From positions 558,001 to 622,000 of the forward strand of contig CAJNAR010000002.1 in assembly GCA_905220665.1 (NCBI GenBank): a DNA stretch of 64,000 nt, given 5' to 3'. Shown here piece by piece: positions 1-12,035 of the stretch. This stretch comes from Albugo candida. Taxonomy: Eukaryota; Oomycota; Peronosporomycetes; Albuginales; Albuginaceae. Below the pieces are notes generated by a model. It searched no databases. It saw only the letters and a program-made list of their open reading frames with translations, and was not told the origin of the DNA. The first letter of the stretch is position 1, and every line of letters begins with the position of its first letter. A program made the translations under genes and the position numbers.

Positions 1-593
1 AATCCTCTCACCATTAAAAGCACCCCAGATCATCACCGAAGACCGTCCACTCCAAAATGCTGGCGCCAACAATCAAAATTGAGCTGCTTATCCTCGTGAC
101 GCCACACAACAACCTGACTGGAATTCTTGCCAATCTCAAAGGTAGACTCGTCGGTGCAAATGACCTTCTTCCAGTCCTCTACTGTCTAATTTTGTATATC
201 CGAGACAACTCCAGTCTCTTAACCTTATGTTTGTCCGTCAACAAAGGCTTCTTGGCGGCAATGAGGCTCTTGAAGCCCATTTAATGAAGGGTGCTGCGGA
301 TTGTGGCTGACGATGCTCAAGTATTCGCGTTGTCCACGATTTCTGCTAGTGGCGTCCGCCTATTCTGCATCATAGTGCGCCCAATAGACCTGTCGTCCTT
401 TTCTGAGAGCTTTGGTAGTCATCCTCTTGACTACCTCCACCGTACCCCTTTTACGCCAGTTCTGTAGCACTATCGAGATGGCTGACTGGGTGGAACCTGC
501 TTGGGCAGTGATTTCCCGCTGCTTCAAACCTTCCTTCTCATGCAATCCGACAATGGTATCTTTCTCCTCAGCGTTTAAACAACGTTTCCTCAT
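1..593 (-). pseudogene. Tc1/mariner transposase fragment
   Basis: The ORF starting at 593 encodes 77 residues resembling the N-terminal helix-turn-helix DNA-binding domain of Tc1-like transposases (start MRKRCLNAEEKDTIVGLHEK, then a repeat-binding helix around QREITAQAG). It stops at 360. Below that, in shifted frames, are the expected next segments: a KSLIAAKKPLLTDKHKVKR stretch near 250-290 and the catalytic-core start VICTDESTFEIG near 130-175, whose D is the first catalytic aspartate of the DDE triad, then VMIWGAF near the window edge. At least one stop and two frame changes separate these pieces. Family assignment is firm; activity is excluded for this copy. Confidence 0.85.
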
Positions 594-708
594 ATTTCAC
601 AAATTGTTTGATGCGGAAACACAAAGTAATATGGCTGGATAGTCCTCTTAACTTATTTTTTTTGGTGGGGATTATAGAAAAATCTCGTATACTTTTTGTA
701 GGCTACTG
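1..708 (-). mobile_element. Tc1/mariner transposon, cut by window edge
   Basis: The minus strand carries the start of a Tc1/mariner-type transposase and one terminal inverted repeat. The outer end, read on the minus strand from 708, begins CAGTAGCCTACAAAAAGTAT and is preceded by TA (709-710), the usual Tc1 arrangement of a TA target followed by CAGT. The coding part runs from about 593 down to the window edge and is broken by stops and frame changes, so this copy is not autonomous. The other terminal repeat lies outside the window. Confidence 0.85.
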
Positions 709-710
709 TA

Positions 711-2844
711 CATGAGAAGTCCCGTGCGAGATAGCAGACACATATAGTGTTACTGTAAGGCTTAGAAAAGGAAGACAAATATATATTAGAGATGTCTCTA
801 TCTAAGTGTAATCCGAATTAAAACCACTTATTAGTGACAAATGACTTTGGAACGGTCGTCAAGTAAAGCTCCCTTAATGTTTTTCATTGTACCGGTATGC
901 ATACTTTCGGCTGCCGCACTCGGGATATGTGCGACATAAGACGTTGAGGACGGTATCGAAATCAGATTTCAAAGAAAAAGAAGCGATTGGCTACGAGTTT
1001 ACGAATGCTCACTTTGTTCTCTACATTCTACTACTCGAAATCTAACATGATGGTCGCATAAATGTAAGTAAATCAAGCGTTTGTAATGACTTCCGTAGTC
1101 GAAAATCAGTTCCCTTACTTCTTCTTAAAACGCTTTGATCTCTCTCACGGTCTCGAGAGTTTTACAGATCTCTCAAAGCTTCTATATCTACATGACTCAA
1201 AATCTAGAAGAAGTAAAGACAGTCCACTGTCCTGCTCTTTACCCAGGTTGCTGCTTCGCCTCTTTTGTGTTGTTGAGAGCCGGGTTCTTGAGAGGCTCAT
1301 GGGCTTGGACGGGATACCTCGTATACCTAGTCTACTCGCTACAGCGTTGTTAAGAATGCAGAAGCGTTGCCGATGCATACTTCTATTCAGCAAATCATAT
1401 CGAATGACTTGATGTTATCAAAATCCTGTGAAGCTAACCTTGATTTGTGACCATTGCAAAGTGCCTATCGAGTAAAATATAAGTAGGTATAAAAGTGAAA
1501 AGAAATAATAAAGAATGGCAATGGCGCAACATGAATACAAAAACGTGTTTTCTGGATGAACGAGCTCCATCTATGTCAATGCATTAGCTATACCTTTTTT
1601 CCGCTCCTGTAAGTGGATCCTTCAGCAAAACTACACGATCGTATGGATTCTTGACGACAATTGATGACTGAAAGCATCACCTTTGTGCAGGATTGAGAGG
1701 AAGTGGGCAAGCGTTGCTGAGTAAATCTAATTTTATTACCTAATATAGAATGGCGATGCGGTTTTCAATTATATACTAATTCTCTGGATTGAGAGTCTGT
1801 GGCCGTCCAATACTTCTGACTGCAAGTCTGATTCCAGGAGATGAATGCAGCGATATAGAAAAACTATACGTAGGAGTTGGTACATTAAATAACTATTAAA
1901 GTTAGTCAGCGACACTGATTCCTTTTATGCAAAAGGTCTGCCTTAGCTCTGAGTTGTAGAAATGCACTCCAATATGGTGTATGCTCCTGAGGCCTTTTCC
2001 GATGATATCAAAAAATTAATGAGAGACAAAGCATATCCAGATTTGGACTCCAGGAAAGTTTGACACATTTCGAGATAGTCCAGTTCGTGTTGTCGTGTTT
2101 CAACTCACATACAATCGGATATTTTTTCGCGCAGATTCAATACATTCAGAATGATCCCTTTGCTCCTGAGTTCTCCCACTGTCACATTGTACCAGATCTT
2201 GCCTTTGATATTCGAAATTCAGCCTTTTTTTACAGAAGATGTTGCCCATGCTTTTGTTACTTGAATTGCTATCACCGAAGAAAACAATGGAAACGGGGAA
2301 GATAAGCGTTCATGGAATTCGTGGTATATTGTGGTCGTCTGCGTTAAAGAGCGACTCGTGTCTCGGCACATTCGTTCTACATTAACACCTAACATGTAAA
2401 TTCTCAAGTAAAAATGCGGAAGGCCATGCATTGAACATGTGATCAGAGAAACAGAATGCGCATTAAGCAAATCTTAATTTGTAACATGAATTACTCGAGA
2501 ACTGCGCCTCAAACCCGTGCCAAAAAACACAAGGTAAAAGGTTGGATGCAAAATTGGACTTTGAGGCTTTGCATTCTATTTTCTGAAAATGTCAGGCTGA
2601 ATGAAAAACCTGCATTCATCGCTACCGATAGGAAATGACGGGAAGCAATAGAAATTTGATCTGAAGTCGTTTCTATCTGCATCTATTTGGCTAAATGCTC
2701 TGCCTGTTTGGAACATCTGTAAGAATGTGTTCGTGGTGATTGAGGAATGTATTAGGTGTTCAGCTGATTCTCACGTTCTTCAGGATGAACAGGTAATTTT
2801 CTTTATTATGTGCGTAAAACTATCCGAGTCCTTATTTCCTTATG
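711..2844. other. AT-rich intergenic stretch with one repeat scrap
   Basis: No convincing gene is seen. The longest open frame (1086-1412, 108 codons) has no recognisable domain and is overlapped by open frames on both strands, so it is not called. Around 1585-1665 the minus strand holds a short piece (reading NPYDRVVLLKDPL in one frame) related to a block repeated near 3.5, 17.4 and 28.3 kb. Nothing else could be identified. Confidence 0.5.
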
Positions 2845-3099
2845 CTACATAGTCCAGAAATCAAATTGTTCTGGTACGATCTTAACGCCGGATGAAATGC
2901 TTTCAGCATCATCCATGTCATATCTGACTTTTACACTCGTGACATTTTCCTTTCTTTGGCCCTTATGGATACAACTCTGAGTCAACGACAATGGTTGCCG
3001 GTGCATTTCAAGTACTTCGAGAAGCCATCCTTCCCTTCGCTCTCGTACTCCAATAGATTCAGCGTACGCATTCAGTAACGTGAATATCAATACGTACAT
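2845..3099 (-). CDS. Short ORF with signal-peptide-like N-terminus
   Basis: This ATG-started ORF of 84 codons begins MYVLIFTLLNAYAES, a compact hydrophobic stretch ending in small residues, which would suit a secretion signal cut after about residue 13. The rest is hydrophilic, with one cysteine and no recognised domain. Related but broken sequences starting ATG-TAT with a hydrophobic run occur near 28.05 kb (-), 34.98 kb (-) and 40.998 kb (+). Each lies a few hundred bases downstream of the same repeated block, so this may be the best preserved member of a decaying small secreted family. It could also be a chance ORF; no function is proposed. Confidence 0.3.
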   Translation of the reverse strand: MYVLIFTLLNAYAESIGVRERREGWLLEVLEMHRQPLSLTQSCIHKGQRKENVTSVKVRYDMDDAESISSGVKIVPEQFDFWTM

Positions 3100-4046
3100 G
3101 AAGTATTACATCACCTTAGTAAGGTAGAAGACGGCATAGTCGAGTATTTTGGGAAATGGAAAAACCAGATCATTCGTCACATTAACTGTATAAATGATTG
3201 TCAGCCTCAGGATAGGGTAACGCATCAGTGGTGCGAACAAAAGTCTGACCAAAGCCAAATCTGTGCTGAGTAGTGATCTAATGCTGATGCAGCACCACAG
3301 CTTCAAGTCATACCAATCGAGTCGGAATTTTTTACTGCATCGAAGTTACAGTTGACGCATAGCGCAAATCGTATATTATAAACAAGGAGATTCTATCACG
3401 AAGTACGAGTAGAAAATAATCAGGAATGTCAACTGAAGCACAAAGTCGTCGTGTCTGGCTGGACGTTCTCCGCCTTTCTTACAAGGTCAGCTATAGCGCT
3501 GTTGGATACGAAATCATGACTCAGCAACAAAAGTATACAGGCTTGCGGAGTCTTGCTTTAAATTATTGACTTACAAAATCTAGCGACTTGTGCACGATAG
3601 ATAAGAGGTGTTTTACCGTTGCAGAGTGGCGCTCATTTGATTTTCGAAAGCCCAACCCCGATGCTGAAGTCTTTTTTTTATATGAGTGCATTCATTTCCA
3701 CCGAAAATGAATAAGGAGTGACTTCGAATTGTTTGCAATGATGGCCTTCATCAGGTTGACCGCACAAAAATCATGAAAGCTTGAAAAATGATATTTTTCC
3801 ACTAGTTAATGCAAAAGTGCTAAGAAATTGCGAATATGAGATCTGTCACCTTTCTTGAAAATTGACGCTTCTGTTCTTATCTTCCTGGAAGCCTGAACAT
3901 CAGCACACAGCAAACAAAAGCGAAAGCTGCTGATACATTAGTCAATCAAAATAGCCTTATCTACAGGTTGCAAGGGCTAGAGGTTACAAGATGGTAAGAT
4001 AATTTTCCCAAGCTGTATTCGATACTCTTGACTATCAAAAAAATGC
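3100..4046. other. Intergenic, with repeated-block relic
   Basis: No gene is recognised. At about 3430-3560 the minus strand reads, in one frame, ACILLLLSHDFVSNSAIADL, which resembles pieces at 17.38-17.48 kb (-), 28.25-28.4 kb (-), 35.13-35.25 kb (-) and 40.79-40.87 kb (+). The reading frame is interrupted on both sides. The rest is AT-rich and featureless to me. Confidence 0.45.
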
Positions 4047-6051
4047 CTAAGGAATACCTGTACCTGATAGATGGTTGTTCGAATCGGTAGAATCCAAATC
4101 AAGCATATCCGCTTTATCAAGGATCTTTTCATAGGGAAGCGAGTATCTTTCCACCTTTATCTCGGCTCGGTCTCTTCGTGTCTCTTGATACTCATCCTTC
4201 CTTTGAGGTTCATTACCGTCACTGGAATGCATCTCCCAGCTCTGCATCAGTACGTTTTTCTGTGCCCCTTCATCCGCACAATGTCCTATATCATCTACAC
4301 CATTTCCTTCATACAAGTGACTTCGCTTGCTTTCGAAATTCGGATTTGTTCCCGCATATTATTTTTCAGCGGAAGTACTTGCTACTTGAACCTCGTCACC
4401 CGCTGAATTTTCTTGCCGTAGTAAATCTGAGTTACCGCAGGAACATGACTTCGTTTCCTTCCCGTTAAAGAATATCGAGCAACTAATGATTTCGACGGTA
4501 TCGGCCGAATCGAAGAGATATCCAATTCCCCTTTTTCAACCATACGTAAGGTTCCACACTCCGCGGAACAATCGACTTTTTTGAGAGCACCCACCTTCAA
4601 GAAACTCCAAGTTTCGATTAAGTCGACGATAAAAATATCCAATCTGGAGGTGAGGCAAGCATAACAACCTAGTGTTGGCTTAGCTGGCCATCCTTGACTG
4701 AATGTTTGTTGTTGCACTATAGATGGACCAGTATTCTCCAAAGGTGCTATACCGAAATGGTAGCACAGTTTGTCAGAAAGATAGTTCACTTTTTTGCATA
4801 ACTTATTCGTCAACTCAGTTCCGAATGAAATGCATTTCGAGATAGTAAACATATTGAGATTTATTTCTGATGAGATCAAAAACTCAATATGTGATAGTCT
4901 TTCTATTCCATATCCAGCTTTTGACTCCAAGCAAGTCTGATATTGTTCGCCGTCCTCCTCTTCGTGTTCTACCCATATACAATCTGAGATTGTCAGTAGA
5001 TTCAATAAATCCTGAATGGATGATTTCCTCGCTGGAGAATTTGCAACCATATTGCTGTAGAGCTTGCCTTGGGAAAGTGCATAGTAAACGCTTACGTCAG
5101 AAGCTGTTTCACATAGGCGGTTTCGTTCCCAGCAAATCGTTCCGCAAATCATTTGACATTGTTGCCCAAAAGATGGTGATTCTTTCGATATCACAAAAAT
5201 GTACTGTAGGTTTTTTGCAGAGTCTCCTTTAAGTCCCTTGGATTGTAGATATCATAGACCAGTACTACCATCCCAGATAGTTCAGTCGCTATGCAGTCAA
5301 GGCAGTCTTTTCGCAGTCTCGTTGCCGTGGAAGCCGATAGCATATTGATTTCCATGTTACACTCTCGTAAATCGATTCGATGGCGGTACGCAATCCATCC
5401 TGCGAGACATAATCATTCAAATCTATTTTGAAATTGTCATCGGGTTTTGTGGAACGAGCGCCGGACAACTTTCTGACAAGATGCTTACAAGGATCCCCAG
5501 CAACTTTAGCACTGTACCCATAACATATACCCGACATCAAACATTGCTCAAAATTTCTACTTCGACGTGTGTACAGCACATGCAAATAGAGCTCGTCTTA
5601 ACTTTTGGTTACCAGGTAGAGCTTTCGAATTCTACGGGAGCCACTCGTCATTTTCATACAGGTGCCGCATTCAGCACTGGTTAAGCATAAGGCTTTCAAC
5701 GATGTCGATTTATTTTTGCTCGGCTTCGAAGAAGATAGCGGGGTTTCCATATTTTCAGGATGTGTAATTATGATGGAGCCACATATACTTTCACTCTGAC
5801 AATCTATTCCGGCTCTTATGAAAGAAAAAGCCAAGCCAGACGCGTCGAATTTTGCTGTTGTAAGCGATGGATCTGATTCTTGCGTATAGGTCACCGCAAG
5901 CGAAAAATGATCCATTCCGGCAATTTCTGTTAGGCAGGACTGGCACTTGCCCAGATCGCTTTGAAGACTAAAAGTTGCGGTAATTATTGGCATTAGTACC
6001 CTTCTCTAAAAGTGATACAGCAAAGAGAATAAGCCAGTGTTGGTGGAACAT
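4047..6051 (-). pseudogene. CCG-family secreted protein, broken (copy A)
   Basis: Aligned by eye with the intact copy at 17.7-19.55 kb, this is a full-length relative split over several frames. The ATG at 6051-6049 opens a signal peptide beginning MFHQHWLILF, but a frame change near 5990 leads to a stop after under 30 codons. The frame at 5993-5598 holds motif 1 (CQSCLTEIAG) and motif 2 (CGTCMKMTSG). 5585-5289 holds the SGIC region. A third motif, CLDCIATELSG, lies near 5255-5290 in another frame. 5194-4382 holds motif 4 with its first cysteine changed to tyrosine (YQTCLESKAG), then CYACLTSRLD. 4316-4047 encodes the charged tail. At least four frame changes or stops make a full protein impossible. 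Its upstream region is cut by the transposon starting at 6151. Confidence 0.9.
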
Positions 6052-6102
6052 GACCAGCAATTCTTGGCGGCTCCTTTCGTCCACTTATTTCGTCGGAAGT
6101 AG

Positions 6103-6114
6103 TAGCGTACAGCA
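6103..6114 (-). promoter_or_regulatory. Conserved upstream box of CCG copy A
   Basis: On the minus strand this reads TGCTGTACGCTA, a variant of TACAGTACGCTA found at a similar place upstream of copies B, D, G and H. It lies about 52 nt upstream of the ATG at 6051. A second shared stretch, AGTGGACGAAAGGAGCC on the minus strand, lies between it and the ATG. The function is inferred from conservation among paralogues only; it may be part of the core promoter or 5' leader. Confidence 0.45.
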
Positions 6115-6154
6115 AACCTCTAAAAAGAAGTTTGTGATGAAATTACAATTTTAA

Positions 6155-6373
6155 AAAGGGTATTGATATTCCGACAACTTTTTTTGATATCCCGGCAACT
6201 TTTATTTTTCATTATGAATTATATCATGCCTACTTAAATTATTACTCCCACAACTTTTTGTAACAATAAATAATGGCTTCGATATCCCGACAGCTTTCTT
6301 TTTGAATTACATCTATATTCAATTTGATTACGTCATGCCTACCCAAATTATTACTCCCACAACTTTTTTGAAA
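6155..6373 (+). repeat. Left terminal inverted repeat, with tandem module
   Basis: Two diverged copies of a roughly 105-bp unit lie in tandem. Each contains GATATCCCG(A)CAACTTTT, then CATGCCTAC-CAAATTATTACTCCCACAACTTTTT. The inverted counterpart on the right arm (about 14640-14734) has a single unit, so the left arm gained a duplication or the right arm lost one. Confidence 0.7.
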
Positions 6374-6930
6374 AATAAATAAGTTTACATTTCTAACTAA
6401 TATCAGTCATTTACGTATAAGGCTAATTCTAGTAATATAGGTACCTTCAACTGAGCTAAACACTCATCATTAATAGACGATTCATTGCCAGTTTTTTGTT
6501 GTTGAGCTATAATGCGTCGTAAAGACATAGCAATTATTATGTACCAACGCCGAATATAAAATGTATTAGGAAAATTATCTATTTACTAGAGCTTGTCCTG
6601 GATCTGAGCTAGTTTAAGTTGCGTTCCTCACAGGTGACGCGGTATTGCCAATTTGCATCTCCCTGAGGTTATTTTGCAGTTGAATAGCTTGCCAGTGATT
6701 ACTTTATACTGTACATGCAAAGGTGTTATCTCTTTTCCATTTGCTACTATAGAAGTAAGAGTAGAATGTGTCGAATGAAAATTGCCATATGTATCAGCCA
6801 TCACAGTTGAAACATCACTCTATAAGCCAATCACAAATAATTCTCGATTGAAGTAGTTGGAACAACAATGTAGGGTGTGTATGGATGTAATTAGTTAGCA
6901 ATGTAAAATTATGTATGTAGCTTTCAAAAA
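6374..6930. other. Interior of left arm with a LINE 3'-end scrap
   Basis: No gene is seen. At about 6420-6455 the sequence CTAATTCTAGTAATATAG followed by an ACCTTCAACTGAGCT-like stretch matches the last 40 bases of the LINE that ends at 14039, in the same orientation. It is either a severely 5'-truncated LINE insertion or coincidental shared sequence. The remaining approximately 470 bases are AT-rich and unassigned. Confidence 0.4.
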
Positions 6931-6976
6931 GGGAGCCGCTATGGCCACAGACAAAATTACTACGGCCACAGACAAT

Positions 6977-6992
6977 TGATCTAACCAATCAC
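6977..6992 (+). repeat. LINE target-site duplication, 5' copy
   Basis: TGATCTAACCAATCAC occurs here and again, identical, at 14040-14055, directly bracketing the LINE. A perfect 16-bp duplication is typical for target-primed reverse transcription. It falls inside the TIR element, so the LINE is the younger insertion. Confidence 0.85.
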
Positions 6993-7082
6993 TTCTCAAT
7001 TTGCCGGCTACTACGTAACCCGCCAATTTAGTAAAAAACAACTCGAAAAACTCCTCTTTTCAACTCTTTCCTCTCGAAAACA

Positions 7083-9561
7083 ATGGTCCAAGTCGACATA
7101 TCGACACAACCAAGGGTGCTAGGGTCCACTTGTAGTGACGTGGCAACCCTCATGAGTCACCCTGTTTTGGGTGATTGCATGATTGTTGATGAGTCATCAC
7201 CCCTGTGTGATGACGTGGAAAGTACCCCGACCCCCAGTGTGACGGAACATGGTAATACCGGTACTACCGGTGTAGGATGTGGTACCGGTGGTACATGCGG
7301 TACTGCCGTTGCCTCGTCACAGGGTGACCAAAAGGCAACTGCAACTGTGGACGACACTAACAGTCCTACTCTTGCTGACCTTATCAAGTCACAGGAGTCT
7401 TTGCCTAAGTACCAGGCAAGAGCTCGAGCGAAATTTCGCGTGGAGCTCCCAAAGCCGAAAGCCTCGGACATCGAGTCTATTATGCGATTGTATGCTGATG
7501 GACAACATCCGGAGTGGTCGGTGTTGTTAGAAAAATTGGACGCAGCGAAGCCTTTTAAGGTCTCCAAGGCCACCTTTCCCATGATCCTGGAAACAGGTCA
7601 AGCGTTGGTGCGTACACGAAACGGGAAAATCCTGTCTTCCCTTATAAAAGATCATGGGAATCCAGTATTCGAGAGTCTACTGGAGAGCAGAGACATTGCT
7701 CAAGTATCATGGATGCCTGGTGGCAATCTTCGAGTGATGGTTTCCACCGAGGATGCTTGTCAACAGCTGGAGTGCCAGCCGATAACCATCCTCGGGTCTC
7801 AATACTTTTTCGGGAGTACGATTCTCTCGAATCCAAATACTACCTGGATATATTTGGAGTGGGCGTGGAGGAAGAACGGATTCCAATTTTACGTTCCCTT
7901 CACAGTCTAGGATGTCCAGTAGTCTTTGCTACTTTCCGCGAAACTGTTCCGTGCAAGGGTGTCGTGATGTCGAGGTAGAGAGTGTACTTTAGTACTCCTA
8001 CGTGCCCTCCATAGCTGGTCCGCATCGGTAAAGTATGCGAACAAACTGCATACGAAAAGTTGCTTTACCCTGTGCGAGGGAAACACGCTCCTATCCCATC
8101 GGAACGACCACGTTTTGGTCAACGTGGTCCTTATTGCTTGGATTTGTGTGCTATATCAACCACGGTAGCACGGCAACAACAATCGAACAAGCAAAAGAAA
8201 AAGCAAAACCACATTCAAAATCAACCGCAACAAAAACCAAAAAAGCAACCAAAACAAACAAACGCGCCAACGGCGCTCGTGGTGGCACCACAAACGGTAG
8301 TGAATCCAGTTCTCAGTCAAGAATTGGAAGCGAGGAAACCTGAACGGAAGCTATCCGATCAAATCTCGTTGGAGCTCAATAAACTCCTCCAACTATCACA
8401 CCACCAGGAGCAACAGCCTTATTACAACCCTCTCCTCCCATCCTGCAACTTTCCCACTCAGTCATACTCACAACCGCGGGTGGAGCGGGATGGGGATGTA
8501 TCCATGAAGTTGCCATGGACGAGTGGAAAACGTAACCGGGTGGAGCCGTTCGAACAAATGGTCTCCAAAGCACCACCTCTTGCGCTTCCCAAGTTAGCGA
8601 CAAGTAACTATTTTTTCGTGCTCGAAACTATGGAGGTGGAGATCGAAGAAGTAAAAGCGGTTGCCAATCCGGAGCATGGAAATCGCGTTCAAATTATCCC
8701 CGTGAAAGCACGGATGCCAAAAGAGGTGGCCACTTCGAAAGAGGCAGCGCACTTTTATAAGAAGCGTCATACAACGGTGGAAAAGGCGGAGCGACCAACT
8801 CGAGTTGGTGAAATAGGGGAGCTAATGGAAATCGATTCCAAAAATGCCCTTCACTCGCTTGGACCAGACAAGTTGGTTCAAGCGGATGCTTGCATCCCTC
8901 ATGTGCGGAAGCTAATCCAGTTCTGCACAAATCCGGACAAAATCATCCGAGCGGCACTTGATCATCCGATCACGATGAAGGTGTGCTACTCGCGTGTATG
9001 GAGTCGAATGATAAAACTTTGGATGAAGTGGCGCATCTACTCATGATAAATCGCGTTTTTGTAACACACAATCTTGGCGAAGATGTTACGTTTGCGACGC
9101 GATGGAGTCGCCACGTTGGTGGAAAAGTTCCCTCGAAGCGATCGGTTTTGTTCGAGAAAGTAATGTCGTGATCGACGGCAGTGCCGGACATCGTTCTCGG
9201 TTTGACTTCAGCAACGAAAGCTCTCGCACTGTTGGAACTTTTATTTATGTGTACTGCTCCGACATTCTACACAAACGATCACTGGATCCAATATCTCACC
9301 GATGGACCAGTGATCTGGATTACGGGTCATCATTGTCGTTTATTTCCAACCAATGTGATCATATCCTTCTTCCGCTCCGACGTGGGCATAAAGTGTTGGT
9401 CTCAATGGTTTGGAGGTAGATGGCGTGGACTTCTCCATGGTGACATCGCTGAGCTTTCAGTCAGCCTCAGCTTTTTTCCAGTGGAACATACAACACTTCG
9501 CCTCTCACAACAAGATGGTGAAACGAGGTTGATTTCTGGTCCACTTCAGCTTGAATACTAA
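7083..9561 (+). pseudogene. LINE ORF1-like region
   Basis: The first ATG after the 5' leader (7083) opens 275 codons. The first third is rich in Thr, Gly and Ser. From about residue 105 (KYQARARAKFRVELPKPKA) it becomes a compact domain that may be the RNA-binding part. The frame ends at 7910; continuations appear in other frames: 8060-9046 (Gln- and Lys-rich, then a conserved EIGELMEIDSKNALHSLGPDKL segment), 8983-9171 and 9181-9561 (HWIQYLTDGPVIWITG, which recurs in the copies at 23.33 and 53.2 kb). No CCHC knuckle is visible. At least two frame changes separate the pieces. Assignment as ORF1 rests on position and on conservation among LINE copies. Confidence 0.7.
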
Positions 9562-10348
9562 AGGAACCTCGATTATTTCAACGTGGAACAATGTCTCAGC
9601 ACTCACGGTGAATATCAATGGAATTCATAAAAATGGTCATCTTTTTATCGACCATATCCTATCACAACACTCCAGTTGTTGTGTTCAAGAAATCAAGTTT
9701 CACGATCACAACCAACTGGACTCATTTGCGTTTTTATTATCCTCAAAAATGCAGCACAAAATGTTTGTCAATGATCACAACAGTGCTTTCCTTCATCCGA
9801 CTCAAAACCGCAGTGGCGGCGTCATGACAATCCTTCGTTTCGGACTCAACAGCTAAAGACCTCACCGAACGAAGCATTCGAAATCGTTATTTGGTTTTGC
9901 GTCTTATCATTCACGATGCACCGGTGTATATTCACAATGTATATGCACCGGTCAAGGCCGAGGAACGAGTGGGTTTTTATGAGTTATTGCTTTCAAACAC
10001 TTTCGAATCGACCGCAACACATATCGTATTTGGTAATTTCAACACACCACCCGATCCAGCTATCGATGCTTCGAGTGGAACAATTCGACACGAACCAAGT
10101 CGATTAGCGTGTTTGGAATGGCTTTCACAGTTGGGTGTGACGCTTGGCGAATCCAACATCCGACTGAAAAAGTATTTACAGGACCATTACCGCGCAAGAA
10201 TCGACTAGATTACATCTGCATGTCGGAAGAGCTATTCAATATGGTATACAGAACCTCTGAGTACTTTCGTCCACGACACGCGGGAGATCATCTGGCACAA
10301 CCAATAACTTTTGCACATCCAACTCAATCTCCGGGTCGAGGATATTGA
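9551..10348 (+). pseudogene. LINE apurinic-type endonuclease domain
   Basis: Pieces in several frames make up an exonuclease-endonuclease-phosphatase fold domain. ALTVNINGI and CCVQEIKFHD (9600-9710) correspond to the N-terminal Asn and Glu metal site. HNVYAP and HIVFGNFNTPPD (9930-10055) correspond to the GDFN motif, with the Asp changed to Asn. FTGPLPRKNRLDYICMS and HAGDHLA (10170-10300) are the C-terminal catalytic Asp and His. It would nick target DNA for retrotransposition. Frame changes near 9850 and 10150 and the D-to-N change in a catalytic motif suggest a dead enzyme in this copy. Confidence 0.85.
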
Positions 10349-10753
10349 AAATGTTCATTTCGACTATTTGACTTTCCCAAAGTTGTCGAAGCAATCAAAT
10401 TGGAAGCGAATTTGGTGCTCGAACATTTACGGACAACTTCGAATCCCGGTAAAATGTGGGAAAGTTGGAAGACGAAAATCAAGAAACAGCTTCAAAGCAT
10501 TGAAAAAAGGTTGCAAAAGATAGCCGACGTGATGTTGAGTCTAGCCAGCGTGTTTTGGAAGTCGCAGCAGCTCGATATCGCATTCAAGACACCAATGAGT
10601 CACGGTATTTTTACGAATCGAGTCTCCAACAATTTAAAATTTCAGTCGAAAACAATGCGAAATACAACCAAGATGAAAGCTTCGACCATCACGTGAAGCA
10701 TATGGAGAACTCTTCCAAGCATTTTTTGCCCTCCGGATAGTTCTTGTCGTCGC

Positions 10754-12032
10754 GTGCCGATCGAAAATGTTACAAAAAAATGTGGTACCGTGACATCGAA
10801 CCCAAGGGAGATTATTGACGAATTCAGAGATCATTGGGGTGGTTTCATGGGCTCTCTTTATAGCTCAGAGACCGACTCAAATGATCCATGTGAAAGAAAG
10901 CAAAAAAAGTTACTCGATTTGATTCAAGTTTCCCTTGCCTCAGCAGAGCAAGACCGTCTCTCAACTCCCTTAAGTACGACCGAGATGGCGGAAGCGATCA
11001 AGCACATGCGGAGTAGTTCTTCTCCAGGTATGGATGGACTACCAGCTGCATTATATCAGCTTGATCCGGAAACGTTTGGCGAGTATCTGAAGATCGTGTT
11101 CGAATATCAGCTGGAAAGAGGAATTTTACTTCGATCACAAGGTCACTCGGCAATAACATTATTGTACAAAAAAGGATCACGAGGTGATCCTGGCAACTAT
11201 CGACCGGTCGCACTTCTTTGCGTCGCTGTGAAAGTACTTTCAAAAGTGTTGGCGTATCGATTGCAACGCTGTTTGCCAAAATTGATCCATCAAGATCAAA
11301 AAGCATTCGTGCGAGGAAGGTCGATGCATCACCATGTTCGACATCTCACCGACATTCAAGACTTGGTCACTCATCGTGGGGAGGAAGCTTATGCAACTTT
11401 TCTCGACTTTGAGAAAGCTTATGATCGAGTCAATTGTACGTACATGTTTCGCGTTTCGGAAAAAATGGGCGTTGGAAAAAGTTCCATCGACTGGGTTCGT
11501 CTTTTGTACAATAACACAAAAGCGCAGTTGATGATTAATGGAAATATCACACCGTCCATTACACCACAACGTGGAGTGAAACAAGGTGATCCTCTCAGCA
11601 TTACTTTTTCTGATGACGATCGAACCTTTGGGAAATTTACTTCGTCAACATGAAGAACATGGCATTTGGATTAATGGCACGACTGTCGCTACTGGATTAT
11701 TTTCTGCGGACGATTCGACATTGCTTTCAGCGACACCAAATGGTGTTTTGACGCAACTCGAACTCGTCCAAGTCTATTGCGATGGATCGGGTGCGAAACT
11801 CAACTTGAGTAAATCATCTTTGCTCTCGTTGAATCGGACCAAGCCATGTCCACGTATTCCCAATTTGACCATAATGGGTCCGGAGGATTCGGTCAAGTAT
11901 TTGGGTATTCCGTTCGGCCAGAAACCAACTCACTCGATGGTTATTTCAACTTTCGACAAGCGTTTTTACGATGGGTTTGGTGTATGGTTTCGACGAGCAA
12001 GAACTGTTCGTGGTCGACTACTGGTTGCGTAG
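10754..12032 (+). pseudogene. LINE reverse transcriptase domain
   Basis: 10754-11653 carries the fingers and palm: SSSSPGMDGLPAALYQ, NYRPVALL, FVRGRSMHHHVRH, ATFLDFEKAYDRV (first catalytic Asp) and GVKQGDPLS. After a frame change near 11600 the second frame (11586-12032) carries FSADDSTLL, the catalytic ADD box, then AKLNLSKSSLLS and KYLGIPFG of the thumb. All essential motifs are present in order but split by one frame change. The upstream linker (10340-10750) between endonuclease and this domain is also open in pieces, for example ESRYFYESS near 10590. Confidence 0.92.
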
Positions 12033-12035
12033 ACG

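Noticed and set aside
1086..1412. 108-codon plus-strand ORF with an ATG
   Set aside because: No domain and no relative in the window, and open frames on both strands overlap it, as expected in decayed repeat DNA.
4870..5232. 120-codon plus-strand ORF
   Set aside because: It is antisense to the CCG copy A frame that carries recognisable motifs.
7157..7582. 141-codon minus-strand ORF
   Set aside because: It is a shadow of the LINE ORF1 frame on the plus strand, which is conserved in other LINE copies.
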